Of a DNA stretch of 34,753 bases, positions 9,451-18,899 are shown in pieces (position 1 is the first letter of the stretch; each line of letters opens with the position of its first letter). The stretch spans positions 1 to 34,753 of the forward strand of contig JAEKNW010000298.1 in assembly GCA_016838885.1 (NCBI GenBank). Reading direction: 5' to 3'. Under the pieces are notes generated by a model. The model was given only the letters and a program-made list of their open reading frames with translations. It was not told the DNA's origin and ran no database searches. Both the position numbers and the translations under genes were made by a program. This stretch comes from Candidatus Cloacimonadota bacterium. Lineage in GTDB: Bacteria > Cloacimonadota > Cloacimonadia > Cloacimonadales > JAFGVF01.

Positions 9451-9684
9451 CTACTGCTTCTTTCTGGTTATAATCTGGGTTTTAATCCATTTCCAATTGA
9501 AGCTTATATGAATAATAGCAAAGATTGCAAAGATAATACCTGCACTTTCATGAATCTCTCCTACAAGTTCATCCCCATTAAGAGCTGAGGGGATAATAGC
9601 ATATAAGAGGGCACTTATAATAGTCGTAAGAAAGGCTATAAATAGCACGATATTAATTAAGATTAGAATTTTTCGTTTATTCAT
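9451..9684 (-). CDS. Small membrane protein, DUF4405/cytochrome b561-like
   Basis: 77 aa; two TM segments; HESAG...IHISFNWKWIK pattern. Confidence 0.6.
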   Translation of the reverse strand: MNKRKILILINIVLFIAFLTTIISALLYAIIPSALNGDELVGEIHESAGIIFAIFAIIHISFNWKWIKTQIITRKKQ

Positions 9685-9740
9685 TTAAGCTCCTTTATTC
9701 ATTTGTAATATAATAACTAATTTAGAATGCAAAGCAAATT

Positions 9741-9816
9741 TAACCCGAATGATGCAGTAGAGCTTTAGAGAAGAATCTGCACTCTTCCCTAAAACTCTAC
9801 TGCATCATTCGGGATT
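9741..9816. repeat. Dispersed palindromic repeat, copy R2 (compact foldback form)
   Basis: Perfect 19-bp arms CCCGAATGATGCAGTAGAG (9744-9762)/CTCTACTGCATCATTCGGG (9795-9813), plus inner pairing of TTTAG.GAAGA with TCTTCCCTAAA. Confidence 0.85.
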
Positions 9817-9850
9817 ATTTCCACCAGACTTTAACTTGAGCCTCTTTATT

Positions 9851-9888
9851 TGGGAAAAGAAAAAGAGGCGAAACTAATTTCGCCTCTT
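9851..9888 (-). terminator. Rho-independent terminator of the hydrogenase operon
   Basis: AAGAGGCGAAA-CTAA-TTTCGCCTCTT (9863-9888); on the minus strand followed by TTTCTTTT. Confidence 0.82.
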
Positions 9889-9914
9889 CTATATTAATTA
9901 TTAATTATCAATTA

Positions 9915-11702
9915 TTAATGATGTGAATCTAAGCCGGTAGTTTGTTTTTCAACTTGGCCTTTGAATTTATCTCTACCAAAGTAGTAAGTATGGAGTAATT
10001 CATGAGCCTTATGAGAACCTGGTTTTTCTAAGTAATCAGCATAGATTTTAGTAATTTCAGGGTTATGGTGTGAGCATCTGAAGTCCATGTTTGCATCTTC
10101 TTTATAGAGAGCTTCACCTCTTCTAGCACGTTGAGCAATACCGTTGCCGAATGGTTGTCCACCACCACCAACGCAACCACCTGGGCAAGCCATGATTTCA
10201 ACGAAGTGATATTCAGTAGAACCGGTTTCGTTAATTTGTTGTTGGATTTTATCCATAACTTTTCTAGCATTTCCTAAACCGTTAGCGACTGCAACTTTTA
10301 CATCTCCGAAACCAGGGATAGTGATAACAGCTTCTTTTACACCTTTAAGTCCACGAACAGCTTCAATATTAGGATTTTCTAAATCTTGGCCTGTTACTAA
10401 GAAGTAAGCTGAACGAATAGCTGCTTCCATCACACCACCGGTAGCACCAAAAATAGTACCTGCACCAGTATAGAAACTCATACCTTCATCAGGTTTAGCT
10501 TCTTTAATGTTTTGGAAATCAATACCAGCTTCGTGGATCATTCTAAGGAATTCACGGGTAGTAAGAACGATATCAGTATCAGGCACACCATCACGAGCTA
10601 ATTCAGGTCTTTGAGCTTCAAATTTCTTAGCAGTACAAGGCATGATTGCCACTGAAACTATGTCTTTCGGGTCTAAACCATGAACTTCAGGATAGTAAGT
10701 TTTGGATAAAGCACCAAACATTGACATAGGAGATTTAGCAGTTGATACATAAGGAGTTAAATCAGGATAATAAGTTTCCACAAATTTAACCCAACCAGGA
10801 GAACATGAAGTAATCACAGGTTTTCCTGTATGTTTCTTAAGATTCTCAACACACTCTGTACCTTCTTCCATAATGGTAAGATCGGCTGTGAAGTTGGTAT
10901 CCATAACTGAATCAAAACCAAGAGCTCTTAAAGCAGCATACATCTTACCTGGGGTAACTGTACCCATATCCATACCGAACTCATCACCTAAAGAGGCACG
11001 AATTGATGGAGCTTCTTGAACAACTACATGTTTAGTTGGATCTAAAAGAGCATCCCATACTTTATCAGTATCGTCTTTTTCTCTTAAAGCACCAGTTGGA
11101 CAATAAACAGTACATTGACCGCAGTTCACACAAGCACTGTTGCCAATACCCCAGCTCATTGCTGTATCAACATGAGCTTCAAATCCACGATCTGCAAAGG
11201 TTAAGGCATAAACAGTTTGGATATCGTTACAAACTGTGATACAACGTCCGCAATTTATACATTTATTAGTATCTCTAACGATAGAAGGGCTTGAATAATC
11301 GATTGGTTTCATTTCTAATAATTTAGGAACTTTTTCCATATCAATATCCATAGTGTACGCTAATTGTTGCAATTCACATTTGCCATTAGCCACACATGTA
11401 GGACACTTCACATCATGATTTGCAAGCACTAATTCTAAGATAGTCTTTCTTAATTCTCTTAATTCTCTACTATTAGTATTAACTTTCATTCCTTCAGTTA
11501 CAGGAGTAGCACATGCTCTTTTGGGAACGGGGTAACCTTCCACATCACATACACATATTCCACAAGCTGCTGTAGGAGCTAAGTCAGGATGCCAGCATAA
11601 TGAAGGGACTTTAAATCCGGCTTTTAAAGCAGCCTGAATCAAAGTTGTGCCTTCTGGAACTTCTACAGGAACATTATTGATTGTTAAGTTAATCATTTTC
11701 AT
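9915..11702 (-). CDS. hydA: [FeFe]-hydrogenase catalytic subunit (group A, M3-type architecture, HydA/HndD-like)
   Basis: 595 aa; H-cluster motifs TSCSPGW, MPCTAKK, MACPGGCVGGGGQP; N-terminal [2Fe-2S], His-ligated [4Fe-4S] and 2x[4Fe-4S] ferredoxin motifs. Confidence 0.96.
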   Translation of the reverse strand: MKMINLTINNVPVEVPEGTTLIQAALKAGFKVPSLCWHPDLAPTAACGICVCDVEGYPVPKRACATPVTEGMKVNTNSRELRELRKTILELVLANHDVKCPTCVANGKCELQQLAYTMDIDMEKVPKLLEMKPIDYSSPSIVRDTNKCINCGRCITVCNDIQTVYALTFADRGFEAHVDTAMSWGIGNSACVNCGQCTVYCPTGALREKDDTDKVWDALLDPTKHVVVQEAPSIRASLGDEFGMDMGTVTPGKMYAALRALGFDSVMDTNFTADLTIMEEGTECVENLKKHTGKPVITSCSPGWVKFVETYYPDLTPYVSTAKSPMSMFGALSKTYYPEVHGLDPKDIVSVAIMPCTAKKFEAQRPELARDGVPDTDIVLTTREFLRMIHEAGIDFQNIKEAKPDEGMSFYTGAGTIFGATGGVMEAAIRSAYFLVTGQDLENPNIEAVRGLKGVKEAVITIPGFGDVKVAVANGLGNARKVMDKIQQQINETGSTEYHFVEIMACPGGCVGGGGQPFGNGIAQRARRGEALYKEDANMDFRCSHHNPEITKIYADYLEKPGSHKAHELLHTYYFGRDKFKGQVEKQTTGLDSHH

Positions 11703-11725
11703 CTTTACATCTCCAGATTCTATTT

Positions 11726-13285
11726 TTATTTAATTCTTTTTAAAAAATCATTTCTAAAGTTCAATATTGAACTCTTGATTGGCATATATGGTGATTGTCC
11801 GAGAGCACAGAATGAACTTTTAACCATTGCATCTGATAGCAATATCATACTCTCTAAATCTTCTTCTTTACCTTCGCCATCTCTAATTTTACAAATAATG
11901 TTATACAACTGTTGGGTTCCTAAACGGCATGGGAAACATTTTCCACAAGATTCATGACGGAAGAATCGAAGAATTGACCAAAGCATTTCGACCATATCTA
12001 CCTCTTCACCCATTACCATAATCGCACCTGAACCAAGCACAGCTGTGTACTCTTTCAAACTTTCATAATCCATTTTGACGTCAAGAAGTTTATCAGATAA
12101 GATTACTCCTGCAGCACCACCAACGAGTGCTCCCTTGAATTTCTTACCTCTTAACATTCCTCCACCATACTTATTAATAATATCTCTAAGGGTAATTCCC
12201 ATAGGCACTTCTGTAAGGCCTGGCATGGCAACATCACCCATCAAAGTGTAAACCTTTGTTCCAGTTGCTCCATTAACTCCAAGACTCTTATACCATTCAG
12301 CACCTTTATTAATGATAGTAGGAACATTAGCAATTGTCTCCACATTATTAACTACTGTTGGAGTTTGCCATAAACCTTTAACACCTGGGAATGGTGGTTT
12401 GAAACGAGGATTTCCTCTATTTCCTTCTAATGATTCGATTAAAGCAGTCTCCTCTCCACACACATAAGCACCGGCACCAACTTTGATATCAAAATCTAAG
12501 TTAAAGCCACTACCAAAGATATCTTGGCCAAGGATACCATAAGAACGACATTGATTGATGGCATGTTTTAATCTTTCGATACATAACTTATATTCACCTC
12601 TAATATAGATGAATCCTTTGTTAGCCCCGAAAGCACGACAAGCAATCATCATACCTTCGAGTAGTTTATGAGGATCCCCTTCCATGATTAATCTATCTTT
12701 AAAAGTACCTGGTTCACCTTCATCTGCATTAATAACAAGATGCTTTTCAGGTGAATCTATTGGGGCAGTAAAGCTCCATTTTAACCCGGTTGGGAAACCT
12801 GCTCCACCACGACCTCTAAGTCCTGATTCTTTTACTTCAGCAATAATCTCTTCAGGCTTCATTTTTAATAATGCTTTTTCCCAGGCTTCATAGCCACCCA
12901 CACCGATATATTCTTCAATATCTTCAGGGTCTATGATACCTGAGTTTTCTAAAACATTTCTCTCTTTATAATTAAAATCATAAGCTTCAACGCGAGTAGT
13001 TGTGGCTAATAATCTCTTTACCGGTCTTCCTTTGAGGAAGTGTTCTTCAACTAATTCAGGAATATCTTCTACAGTAACATTTTCGTATAAAACATTTTCC
13101 GGATATACTTTAAGGCAAACACCTTTGGCAAAAAAACCAAGTGGACCAGTCTCTAAAACATCAATCTCATCTTGTAAATTTCTTTTGGAAAGTTCAGATT
13201 TTAAAGCTAATTCGATCTTTTTGGCACCAGCTTCAATAGAAGTTTCACTCATACCTAATAGGATGTGGCTACGATAGAATTTCAT
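11726..13285 (-). CDS. hydB: NuoF-like NADH/FMN-binding hydrogenase subunit (HydB/HndC-like)
   Basis: 519 aa; [54 protein letters not shown]...SSFCALG; thioredoxin-like N-terminus without ligand Cys; no C-terminal bis-[4Fe-4S] domain. Confidence 0.93.
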   Translation of the reverse strand: MKFYRSHILLGMSETSIEAGAKKIELALKSELSKRNLQDEIDVLETGPLGFFAKGVCLKVYPENVLYENVTVEDIPELVEEHFLKGRPVKRLLATTTRVEAYDFNYKERNVLENSGIIDPEDIEEYIGVGGYEAWEKALLKMKPEEIIAEVKESGLRGRGGAGFPTGLKWSFTAPIDSPEKHLVINADEGEPGTFKDRLIMEGDPHKLLEGMMIACRAFGANKGFIYIRGEYKLCIERLKHAINQCRSYGILGQDIFGSGFNLDFDIKVGAGAYVCGEETALIESLEGNRGNPRFKPPFPGVKGLWQTPTVVNNVETIANVPTIINKGAEWYKSLGVNGATGTKVYTLMGDVAMPGLTEVPMGITLRDIINKYGGGMLRGKKFKGALVGGAAGVILSDKLLDVKMDYESLKEYTAVLGSGAIMVMGEEVDMVEMLWSILRFFRHESCGKCFPCRLGTQQLYNIICKIRDGEGKEEDLESMILLSDAMVKSSFCALGQSPYMPIKSSILNFRNDFLKRIK

Positions 13286-13740
13286 TACTTCTCTCCTTTG
13301 ATGTCTTTAATAATTTTGACAACTTTTTCTTCAGTAAGGTCACCATAAATATCGTTATTAATCATCATCACAGGAGCATTACCACATACTCCTAAGCAAG
13401 CACATAATTCTAAAGTAAACAATCCATCTTCTGTTGTTTCATTTTGTTTAATATTTAATTCTTCTTTTAGTTTTCTATAAATATTATCACAACCTTTAAG
13501 ATAACAAGGTGGTGATTCACATAGTCTGATAATGTTTTTTCCGCGAGCTTTCATTGAAAACATTCCGTAGAAAGTGATTACACCATAGATGTGATTTATA
13601 GGGACATTTAGATATTTTGATACAGATAAAACAGCCTCTTCGGTAATATATTGCTGAGGGTGATTATCCTGGATGTCATGTAAGATATAGATTAAATTAT
13701 CTTTAGTTGGTTCGTATTTTTTAAATATTTCCTGATACAT
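13285..13740 (-). CDS. hydC: NuoE-like [2Fe-2S] hydrogenase subunit (HydC/HndA-like)
   Basis: 151 aa; intact CxxxxC (CESPPC) and CxxxC (CLGVC) cluster ligands; ETTEDGLFTLE motif. Confidence 0.92.
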   Translation of the reverse strand: MYQEIFKKYEPTKDNLIYILHDIQDNHPQQYITEEAVLSVSKYLNVPINHIYGVITFYGMFSMKARGKNIIRLCESPPCYLKGCDNIYRKLKEELNIKQNETTEDGLFTLELCACLGVCGNAPVMMINNDIYGDLTEEKVVKIIKDIKGEK

Positions 13741-13756
13741 AAAAAAATCCTTATGG

Positions 13757-14122
13757 TTATTTGTCAGTTGAAATTATGAAATCGTTAACAGGGTTGCCAT
13801 TAACAATATGTTCTGCAACAACTCTTTTTACTTTCTCGGCTGTCATGTTACCATAAGTAACACTATTTACACCATCAATTATAACATCAACTACAGGTTC
13901 CATTGATGATAGACCCTTTTCTCCAGTTTGAGTAACTAAAACATCGTGAAGCTGTCTGTTAGCAATTTCATCTAAAAAAGCTTTCATAACTTCACGAGCA
14001 CCCATTGCTATTCCGGATGTTCCCATCCCAACAACAACTTTCACTCTTGTTTCACTGTTTCTTAGTTTCATGTCGTTTTGAGCTTTCTCTCTAATTTTTC
14101 TTAAATCAGCTAGAGTTTTCAT
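13757..14122 (-). CDS. HndB-like thioredoxin-fold protein of the hydrogenase operon, lacking all cysteines
   Basis: 121 aa; VVVGMGTSGIAMGAREVM...VTQTGEKGLSSMEP...VTYGNMTAEKVKRVVAEHIVNGNPV resembles HndB/thioredoxin-like ferredoxins, but no Cys residues. Confidence 0.8.
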   Translation of the reverse strand: MKTLADLRKIREKAQNDMKLRNSETRVKVVVGMGTSGIAMGAREVMKAFLDEIANRQLHDVLVTQTGEKGLSSMEPVVDVIIDGVNSVTYGNMTAEKVKRVVAEHIVNGNPVNDFIISTDK

Positions 14123-14184
14123 TATACGACCTCCTAATTTTTTATTTGTAACTTATAAATTCATCCCAAATTTTCTTAAAACCA

Positions 14185-14213
14185 AATTTATCTAAATTCG
14201 TCAAAACTGTCAA
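14185..14213 (-). promoter_or_regulatory. Sigma70-like promoter of the hydrogenase operon
   Basis: Minus strand TTGACA (14213-14208), 17-nt spacer, TAAATT (14190-14185), upstream of RBS AGGAGG and ATG at 14122. Confidence 0.6.
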
Positions 14214-14339
14214 ATACTAAATTATCTATCTTTAAAAAAAATATTTGCCTGACTTCAAAATGCTTCTATTATGTCTACTAACTTGGTGAGTAACACCCTG
14301 TTTAGAGAAGAAAAAAAATATTTTTGTTACTAGTTGAAT

Positions 14340-14411
14340 AACAAATTTGTTCAAATAATTCTTGATTTAGTTTAAGTATTTTTAAAAAAATACTTGTCGT
14401 AATTGACAAGT
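14340..14411. promoter_or_regulatory. Cluster of palindromes upstream of the acyl-CoA synthetase gene (candidate operators)
   Basis: AACAAATTTGTT (14340-14351); AAGTATTTTT-AA-AAAAATACTT (14374-14395); ACTTGTC-N6-GACAAGT (14392-14411). Confidence 0.45.
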
Positions 14412-14457
14412 TTTGATTATAAATTTTAAGTGAAACAACTAAAAAATAGGTGAGAAT

Positions 14458-16146
14458 ATGAAAATAATGAAAAAGACAATAATTGATAACATTAACGATG
14501 CTATCGAGAGATTTCCCAATCATGACGCCCTAACTTGGCTTGATGAAAGTCCCCTGACATATCGTGAATTAGGTGAGAAGTATCAAGAAGTTGCAAATCT
14601 CTTAAAAGAGCAAGGTATCAGATATGGTGATAAGGTAGCCATTCTTAGCGAGAATTCTCCGAATTGGGGTATATCTTATTTAGCAATTGTTTCTATGGGT
14701 GCTATTGTAGTACCAATTCTTACTGAGTTTCAAGAAAATGAAATACATCATATCCTAAGGCATGCTGAAGCAAAGGCAATCTTCGTTTCTAATAAGCTTT
14801 TTCCTAAGTTCGAAACCCTCTTTGGAGCTGGTAAGGAAATAATAGCTATTGATATTGAAGATTACCATATTATTAATCCATCTTCATCTCTCTCCAAAAT
14901 CAAGGCAATGCTCTTGGATAGAAGAGATTCAATGTTAGACAAGACAGGGATAATAGGGGAGATTGCTGGTTTTAAAAATAAACAAATTGATGAAAATCAT
15001 ACAGCTGTCATAATTTATACTTCCGGGACTACCGGTCAATCTAAAGGGGTTATGCTTACTCACAAGAATTTGATAACTAATATTCAAGCATGCTATAAAG
15101 TACAACCCATGGATCATAAGGATAGATTGATCTCAATCTTACCCCTGCCTCATACTTACGAATGTACCCTAGGCTTCCTATTTCCCTTAATGCATAATAG
15201 TACAATAACTTATTTAAGACGTCCTCCTACTGCCAGTGTACTTTTACCTGCTTTGACTAAGGTACAACCTACCATTATGTTAACAGTCCCCCTCATTATG
15301 GAAAAAATCTTTAAGAATAAGATTCATCCAACCTTAACCTCTTCAACTATAATGCGATTTCTATATTCAATACCCACTATCCGGAAAGTTCTTCATAAGG
15401 TTGCTGGTAAGAAACTTTACAAATCTTTTGGTGGACACCTAAAATTCTATGGAATTGGTGGCGCAAAAATTGCTTCAGATGTGGAAAAATTTCTACAAGA
15501 CAGTAATTTTCCATATTCTATAGGTTATGGGCTGACAGAGACTTCCCCCTTAGTTGCCGGAGCACCACCCGCTACGACCCGCTTTCGTTCTACCGGGCCA
15601 GTAGTCTTCAATTTGCAATACAAATTGATTAATACTAATCCTAAAACTGGAGAAGGTGAGATTGTCGTAAAGGGTGATAGTGTGATGAAAGGTTATTATA
15701 AAGATGAGAATGCTACTAAAGCTGTATTCACCGAGGATGGCTATTTTAAAACAGGTGATCTTGGCCAACTTAAACGAGGTTATCTCTATATTAAAGGTAG
15801 ATTGAAGAATGTGATTGTGGGGTCTAGTGGAGAAAATATCTACCCTGAAGAGATTGAATCTATCATCAATGAAAATGAATTTGTGGTAGAGTCCTTAGTC
15901 TTAGAACAAGATAGCAAACTGCTTGCTAAGATCCATTTAAATTATGACTATATTGATCAAATCCATGGAGCACATTCATTGTCAGAAGCTAAGCTAAAAA
16001 GAGAAATCACAAAAATCCTCGATACTATAAAAAGCGATGTTAATTCAAAAGTATCAAGCTTCTCAAAAATATCTAAAGTACAGGAACAGATAGAACCTTT
16101 TGAAAAAACACCTACTATGAAGGTTAAAAGATATCTCTATAGATAA
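14458..16146 (+). CDS. AMP-dependent long-chain acyl-CoA synthetase/ligase
   Basis: 562 aa; IIYTSGTTGQSKGVMLTHKNL, IGYGLTETSPLV, YFKTGDLGQL, KNVIVGSSGENIYPEEIE motifs. Confidence 0.93.
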   Translation: MKIMKKTIIDNINDAIERFPNHDALTWLDESPLTYRELGEKYQEVANLLKEQGIRYGDKVAILSENSPNWGISYLAIVSMGAIVVPILTEFQENEIHHILRHAEAKAIFVSNKLFPKFETLFGAGKEIIAIDIEDYHIINPSSSLSKIKAMLLDRRDSMLDKTGIIGEIAGFKNKQIDENHTAVIIYTSGTTGQSKGVMLTHKNLITNIQACYKVQPMDHKDRLISILPLPHTYECTLGFLFPLMHNSTITYLRRPPTASVLLPALTKVQPTIMLTVPLIMEKIFKNKIHPTLTSSTIMRFLYSIPTIRKVLHKVAGKKLYKSFGGHLKFYGIGGAKIASDVEKFLQDSNFPYSIGYGLTETSPLVAGAPPATTRFRSTGPVVFNLQYKLINTNPKTGEGEIVVKGDSVMKGYYKDENATKAVFTEDGYFKTGDLGQLKRGYLYIKGRLKNVIVGSSGENIYPEEIESIINENEFVVESLVLEQDSKLLAKIHLNYDYIDQIHGAHSLSEAKLKREITKILDTIKSDVNSKVSSFSKISKVQEQIEPFEKTPTMKVKRYLYR

Positions 16147-16264
16147 GTTATAACAATAATTCTCTACTAAATCACTAAGTGATTCAGAAAAGGATAGCTG
16201 CTGTCCGGCAGAAGATGCAATGTTATCGATTCAACAAATATATCATTACGGGTTTAAATATAAT

Positions 16265-16292
16265 TTGACAGTTTTCACTGATAACTGATAAT
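16265..16292 (+). promoter_or_regulatory. Sigma70-like promoter upstream of smpB
   Basis: TTGACA (16265-16270), 16-nt spacer, GATAAT (16287-16292). Confidence 0.45.
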
Positions 16293-16375
16293 GGGATAAA
16301 AGATTCAAAGTAGGATTAAAACTGGACAAAGTGAAGTTATTAATACTATTTAAAATCGGAGAGATGGTATAAAAA

Positions 16376-16852
16376 ATGGCAACAAAAAACAATAATGATA
16401 GATTGCGTGAAATAAAAAATAGAAAGGCAAAACATGAATATTATTTCTTAGAGACTTATGAGGCTGGCATTGTCTTAAAAGGTACAGAAATAAAATCCAT
16501 AAGACAAGGGAAAGTTAGTTTCAAGGATAGTTTTGCGCGTGTTGATAAAGAGGGAGAGGTATGGTTACTTAACTTACACATCTCACCTTATGAGAAATCA
16601 ACATATTTTAATCATGAAGCAACACGACCTAGGAAATTATTACTTAACAGAAGGGAAATTAAGAAAATTAACACGAAAATAATTGAGGGTGGCATGACTT
16701 TAATCCCTGCTTCGATATATATCAATGAGAAGAGTATTTGTAAGGTAGAATTAGCCTTAGCTAAAGGTAAGAAGAACTATGATAAACGAGAAGTATTGCA
16801 GAAAAAAGATCAGCAACGTGATGTTGATAGAGCCAAGAAAATGACATTTTAG
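16376..16852 (+). CDS. smpB: SsrA-binding protein SmpB
   Basis: 158 aa; NRKAKHEYYFLETYEAGIVLKGTEIKSIRQGKVSFKDSFA; C-terminal KGKKNYDKREVLQKKDQQRDVDRA. Confidence 0.97.
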   Translation: MATKNNNDRLREIKNRKAKHEYYFLETYEAGIVLKGTEIKSIRQGKVSFKDSFARVDKEGEVWLLNLHISPYEKSTYFNHEATRPRKLLLNRREIKKINTKIIEGGMTLIPASIYINEKSICKVELALAKGKKNYDKREVLQKKDQQRDVDRAKKMTF

Positions 16853-16854
16853 GG

Positions 16855-18012
16855 ATGCAAATGCAGAATAAAAATTTATTCCTAATTTTAGCTTTGCTGC
16901 TTTGTGTCTCTTTCTTATCAGCACAAATAAAAGTTCAGTTTACTGATAGTGATGAATACTACTTGCTTGAGACTTTTGAGCATAAGAAACTAAACTATTT
17001 TAAGCTTGCAGATTTTAATGCCATAGTTAAAGGACAAATGAAAGAGATTCTTTTAGATGATCGTCTTCATTTCTATGTCTTTAAAAAGGAGATTTCTTTT
17101 TGTATAGAAAGTTCTTTTGCTCACGTAGCCAGTTACAATAATAAAACAGGTTTATTGGAGGATGAATACTATAACTTCTATTATCCAATAAGCTATATAA
17201 AAGGTGAGTATTCTCTCCCAGAACATTTTTTACTAGATGTATTTCCTCAAATATTCCCTAACTCTGTCTATTATGAAGATGGTTTTTTGTTATTGAATCA
17301 AAGAAATAATTCATCCATCAAAGTTATCGTTCTTGATCCGGGGCATGGGGGAAAGGATCCTGGAGCTGAAGGAGCTAATGGATTACAAGAAAAACATATA
17401 GTTCTAAATATTGCCAAGAAATTGAAAGTTAGAATTGAAGAAGAATTAGATGTTAGAGTCTTATTAACCAGAGAAGATGATTCTTTTGTATCATTGAAGG
17501 ATAGGACCTTATTCGCAAACGCTAATAATGCGGATCTTTTCATCTCAATTCATACAAATGCAGCAGAAAATAAAAAAGCTCATGGAATAGAGGTCTATTA
17601 TCTATCGGAAGCAAAAAATGATGAATCAAGAGCAGCTCAAGCTCTAGAGAATGCTGTTGTTATCGAATTTGAAGGGGAAGAAGCCTTACAGGAATATTCT
17701 CAAGCAGATTATGTGATTAGTGATTTAATCCAATCTGCCCAACTGATAGAGAGTATAAATTTAGCTTATAAGTTTCAAAATAATTTAGTTCTAGAAACTG
17801 AAGCTTCAGATCGAGGAGTTAAATCTGCTAATTTCTTTGTTTTGCGTGGAGCCTTTATGCCATCTATTCTCGTAGAGCTAGGCTTTATCTCAAACTTCGA
17901 AGAGGGGAAGAAGCTTAACAAAGAAAACTATCAAGATAATTTAGTGGAGAGTATGTTTTATGGTATAAAATCTTTCAAGCTTCATTATGACAGGAATAAC
18001 AGTTTAGAGTGA
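16855..18012 (+). CDS. N-acetylmuramoyl-L-alanine amidase (Amidase_3)
   Basis: 385 aa; signal peptide; VIVLDPGHGGKDPGAEG, ADLFISIHTNAA, PSILVELGFISN. Confidence 0.93.
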   Translation: MQMQNKNLFLILALLLCVSFLSAQIKVQFTDSDEYYLLETFEHKKLNYFKLADFNAIVKGQMKEILLDDRLHFYVFKKEISFCIESSFAHVASYNNKTGLLEDEYYNFYYPISYIKGEYSLPEHFLLDVFPQIFPNSVYYEDGFLLLNQRNNSSIKVIVLDPGHGGKDPGAEGANGLQEKHIVLNIAKKLKVRIEEELDVRVLLTREDDSFVSLKDRTLFANANNADLFISIHTNAAENKKAHGIEVYYLSEAKNDESRAAQALENAVVIEFEGEEALQEYSQADYVISDLIQSAQLIESINLAYKFQNNLVLETEASDRGVKSANFFVLRGAFMPSILVELGFISNFEEGKKLNKENYQDNLVESMFYGIKSFKLHYDRNNSLE

Positions 18013-18899
18013 TGAAAGAGATTCATCCCAAGCGACTAGTTCGTGAGAAAAGAATTAAAGACAGGTTAAAAGAAAAATCTCATATACATAAGAAAGCCCA
18101 CCCTTTTTCAAAGGTTGTTAAAGTTATTTTTGACACAATGGGTTTGACGGCTTTAGGATTCAGAAATACCCAAAGAATTGCATGTAAACATATTGAACTA
18201 TCTCATCCCAAGATTGGAAAAGAGTTTAATGATTTTAAGATTATGTTTATTTCAGATTTTCATCTTAATGGGAACCCATCTTTAATAAAACCAATAAAAA
18301 AGATTCTAAGAAAAGAGAGTGTTGATATTTATTTGTTGGGTGGCGATTATCAGGTGAATGCTTTTGGAAACTATACAGTCATAAAATCCCTCTATACTGA
18401 GCTCTTCAATGTTATCGATACTTCCAAAGTTTATGCTGTTTTGGGAAATCATGATGAATATAAAATTGCTGAGATTCTAAACGACTTAGGTGTTAATATG
18501 TTACTTAATGAGTTTATAACTATCAAAAGAGGTGATGAATCCATAATAATCACGGGTATCGATGATTCAGATCGTTATTATTCTCATGAATTTCCATCTT
18601 TACCAAAGAAAATTAATGATTATAAGATACTCTTGACTCATTCTCCCAATATCTATAAAGAAGCAGAAAAAGAAGGTTATGATCTTCTTCTTGCCGGTCA
18701 TACTCACTCAGGTCAAATCTGTTATCCGGGCGGGATTCCCATAGTTAGATTTACTAAATTTCCACACAAATACTCTTACTCTTTGTGGAAATACAAAACA
18801 ATGCAAGGATACACAACTGCCGGAGTTGGTAATACCTGGGTCAATGTCCGCTTCTTCTGTCCTCCGGAAATTGTGATTATTACACTTAAACCCAAATAA
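18009..18899 (+). CDS. Calcineurin-like metallophosphoesterase (YaeI-like)
   Basis: 296 aa; MFISDFHLNG, LLGGDYQ, VLGNHDEY, LLAGHTHSGQ; last codons and stop lie in repeat R3. Confidence 0.9.
   Translation: MMKEIHPKRLVREKRIKDRLKEKSHIHKKAHPFSKVVKVIFDTMGLTALGFRNTQRIACKHIELSHPKIGKEFNDFKIMFISDFHLNGNPSLIKPIKKILRKESVDIYLLGGDYQVNAFGNYTVIKSLYTELFNVIDTSKVYAVLGNHDEYKIAEILNDLGVNMLLNEFITIKRGDESIIITGIDDSDRYYSHEFPSLPKKINDYKILLTHSPNIYKEAEKEGYDLLLAGHTHSGQICYPGGIPIVRFTKFPHKYSYSLWKYKTMQGYTTAGVGNTWVNVRFFCPPEIVIITLKPK

Noticed and set aside
14302-14523. 73 aa minus-strand ORF overlapping the acyl-CoA synthetase start
   Set aside because: Overlaps the palindromic promoter region and an AT-rich stretch; composition is not protein-like.
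16170-16184. Inverted repeat AATCACTAAGTGATT between the acyl-CoA synthetase and smpB
   Set aside because: Short, with a 1-nt centre; expected by chance in AT-rich sequence and not a usable hairpin.
18009-18899. Metallophosphoesterase as LpxH
   Set aside because: Motifs fit the general calcineurin-like/YaeI-type family; nothing specific to LpxH can be established by reading.
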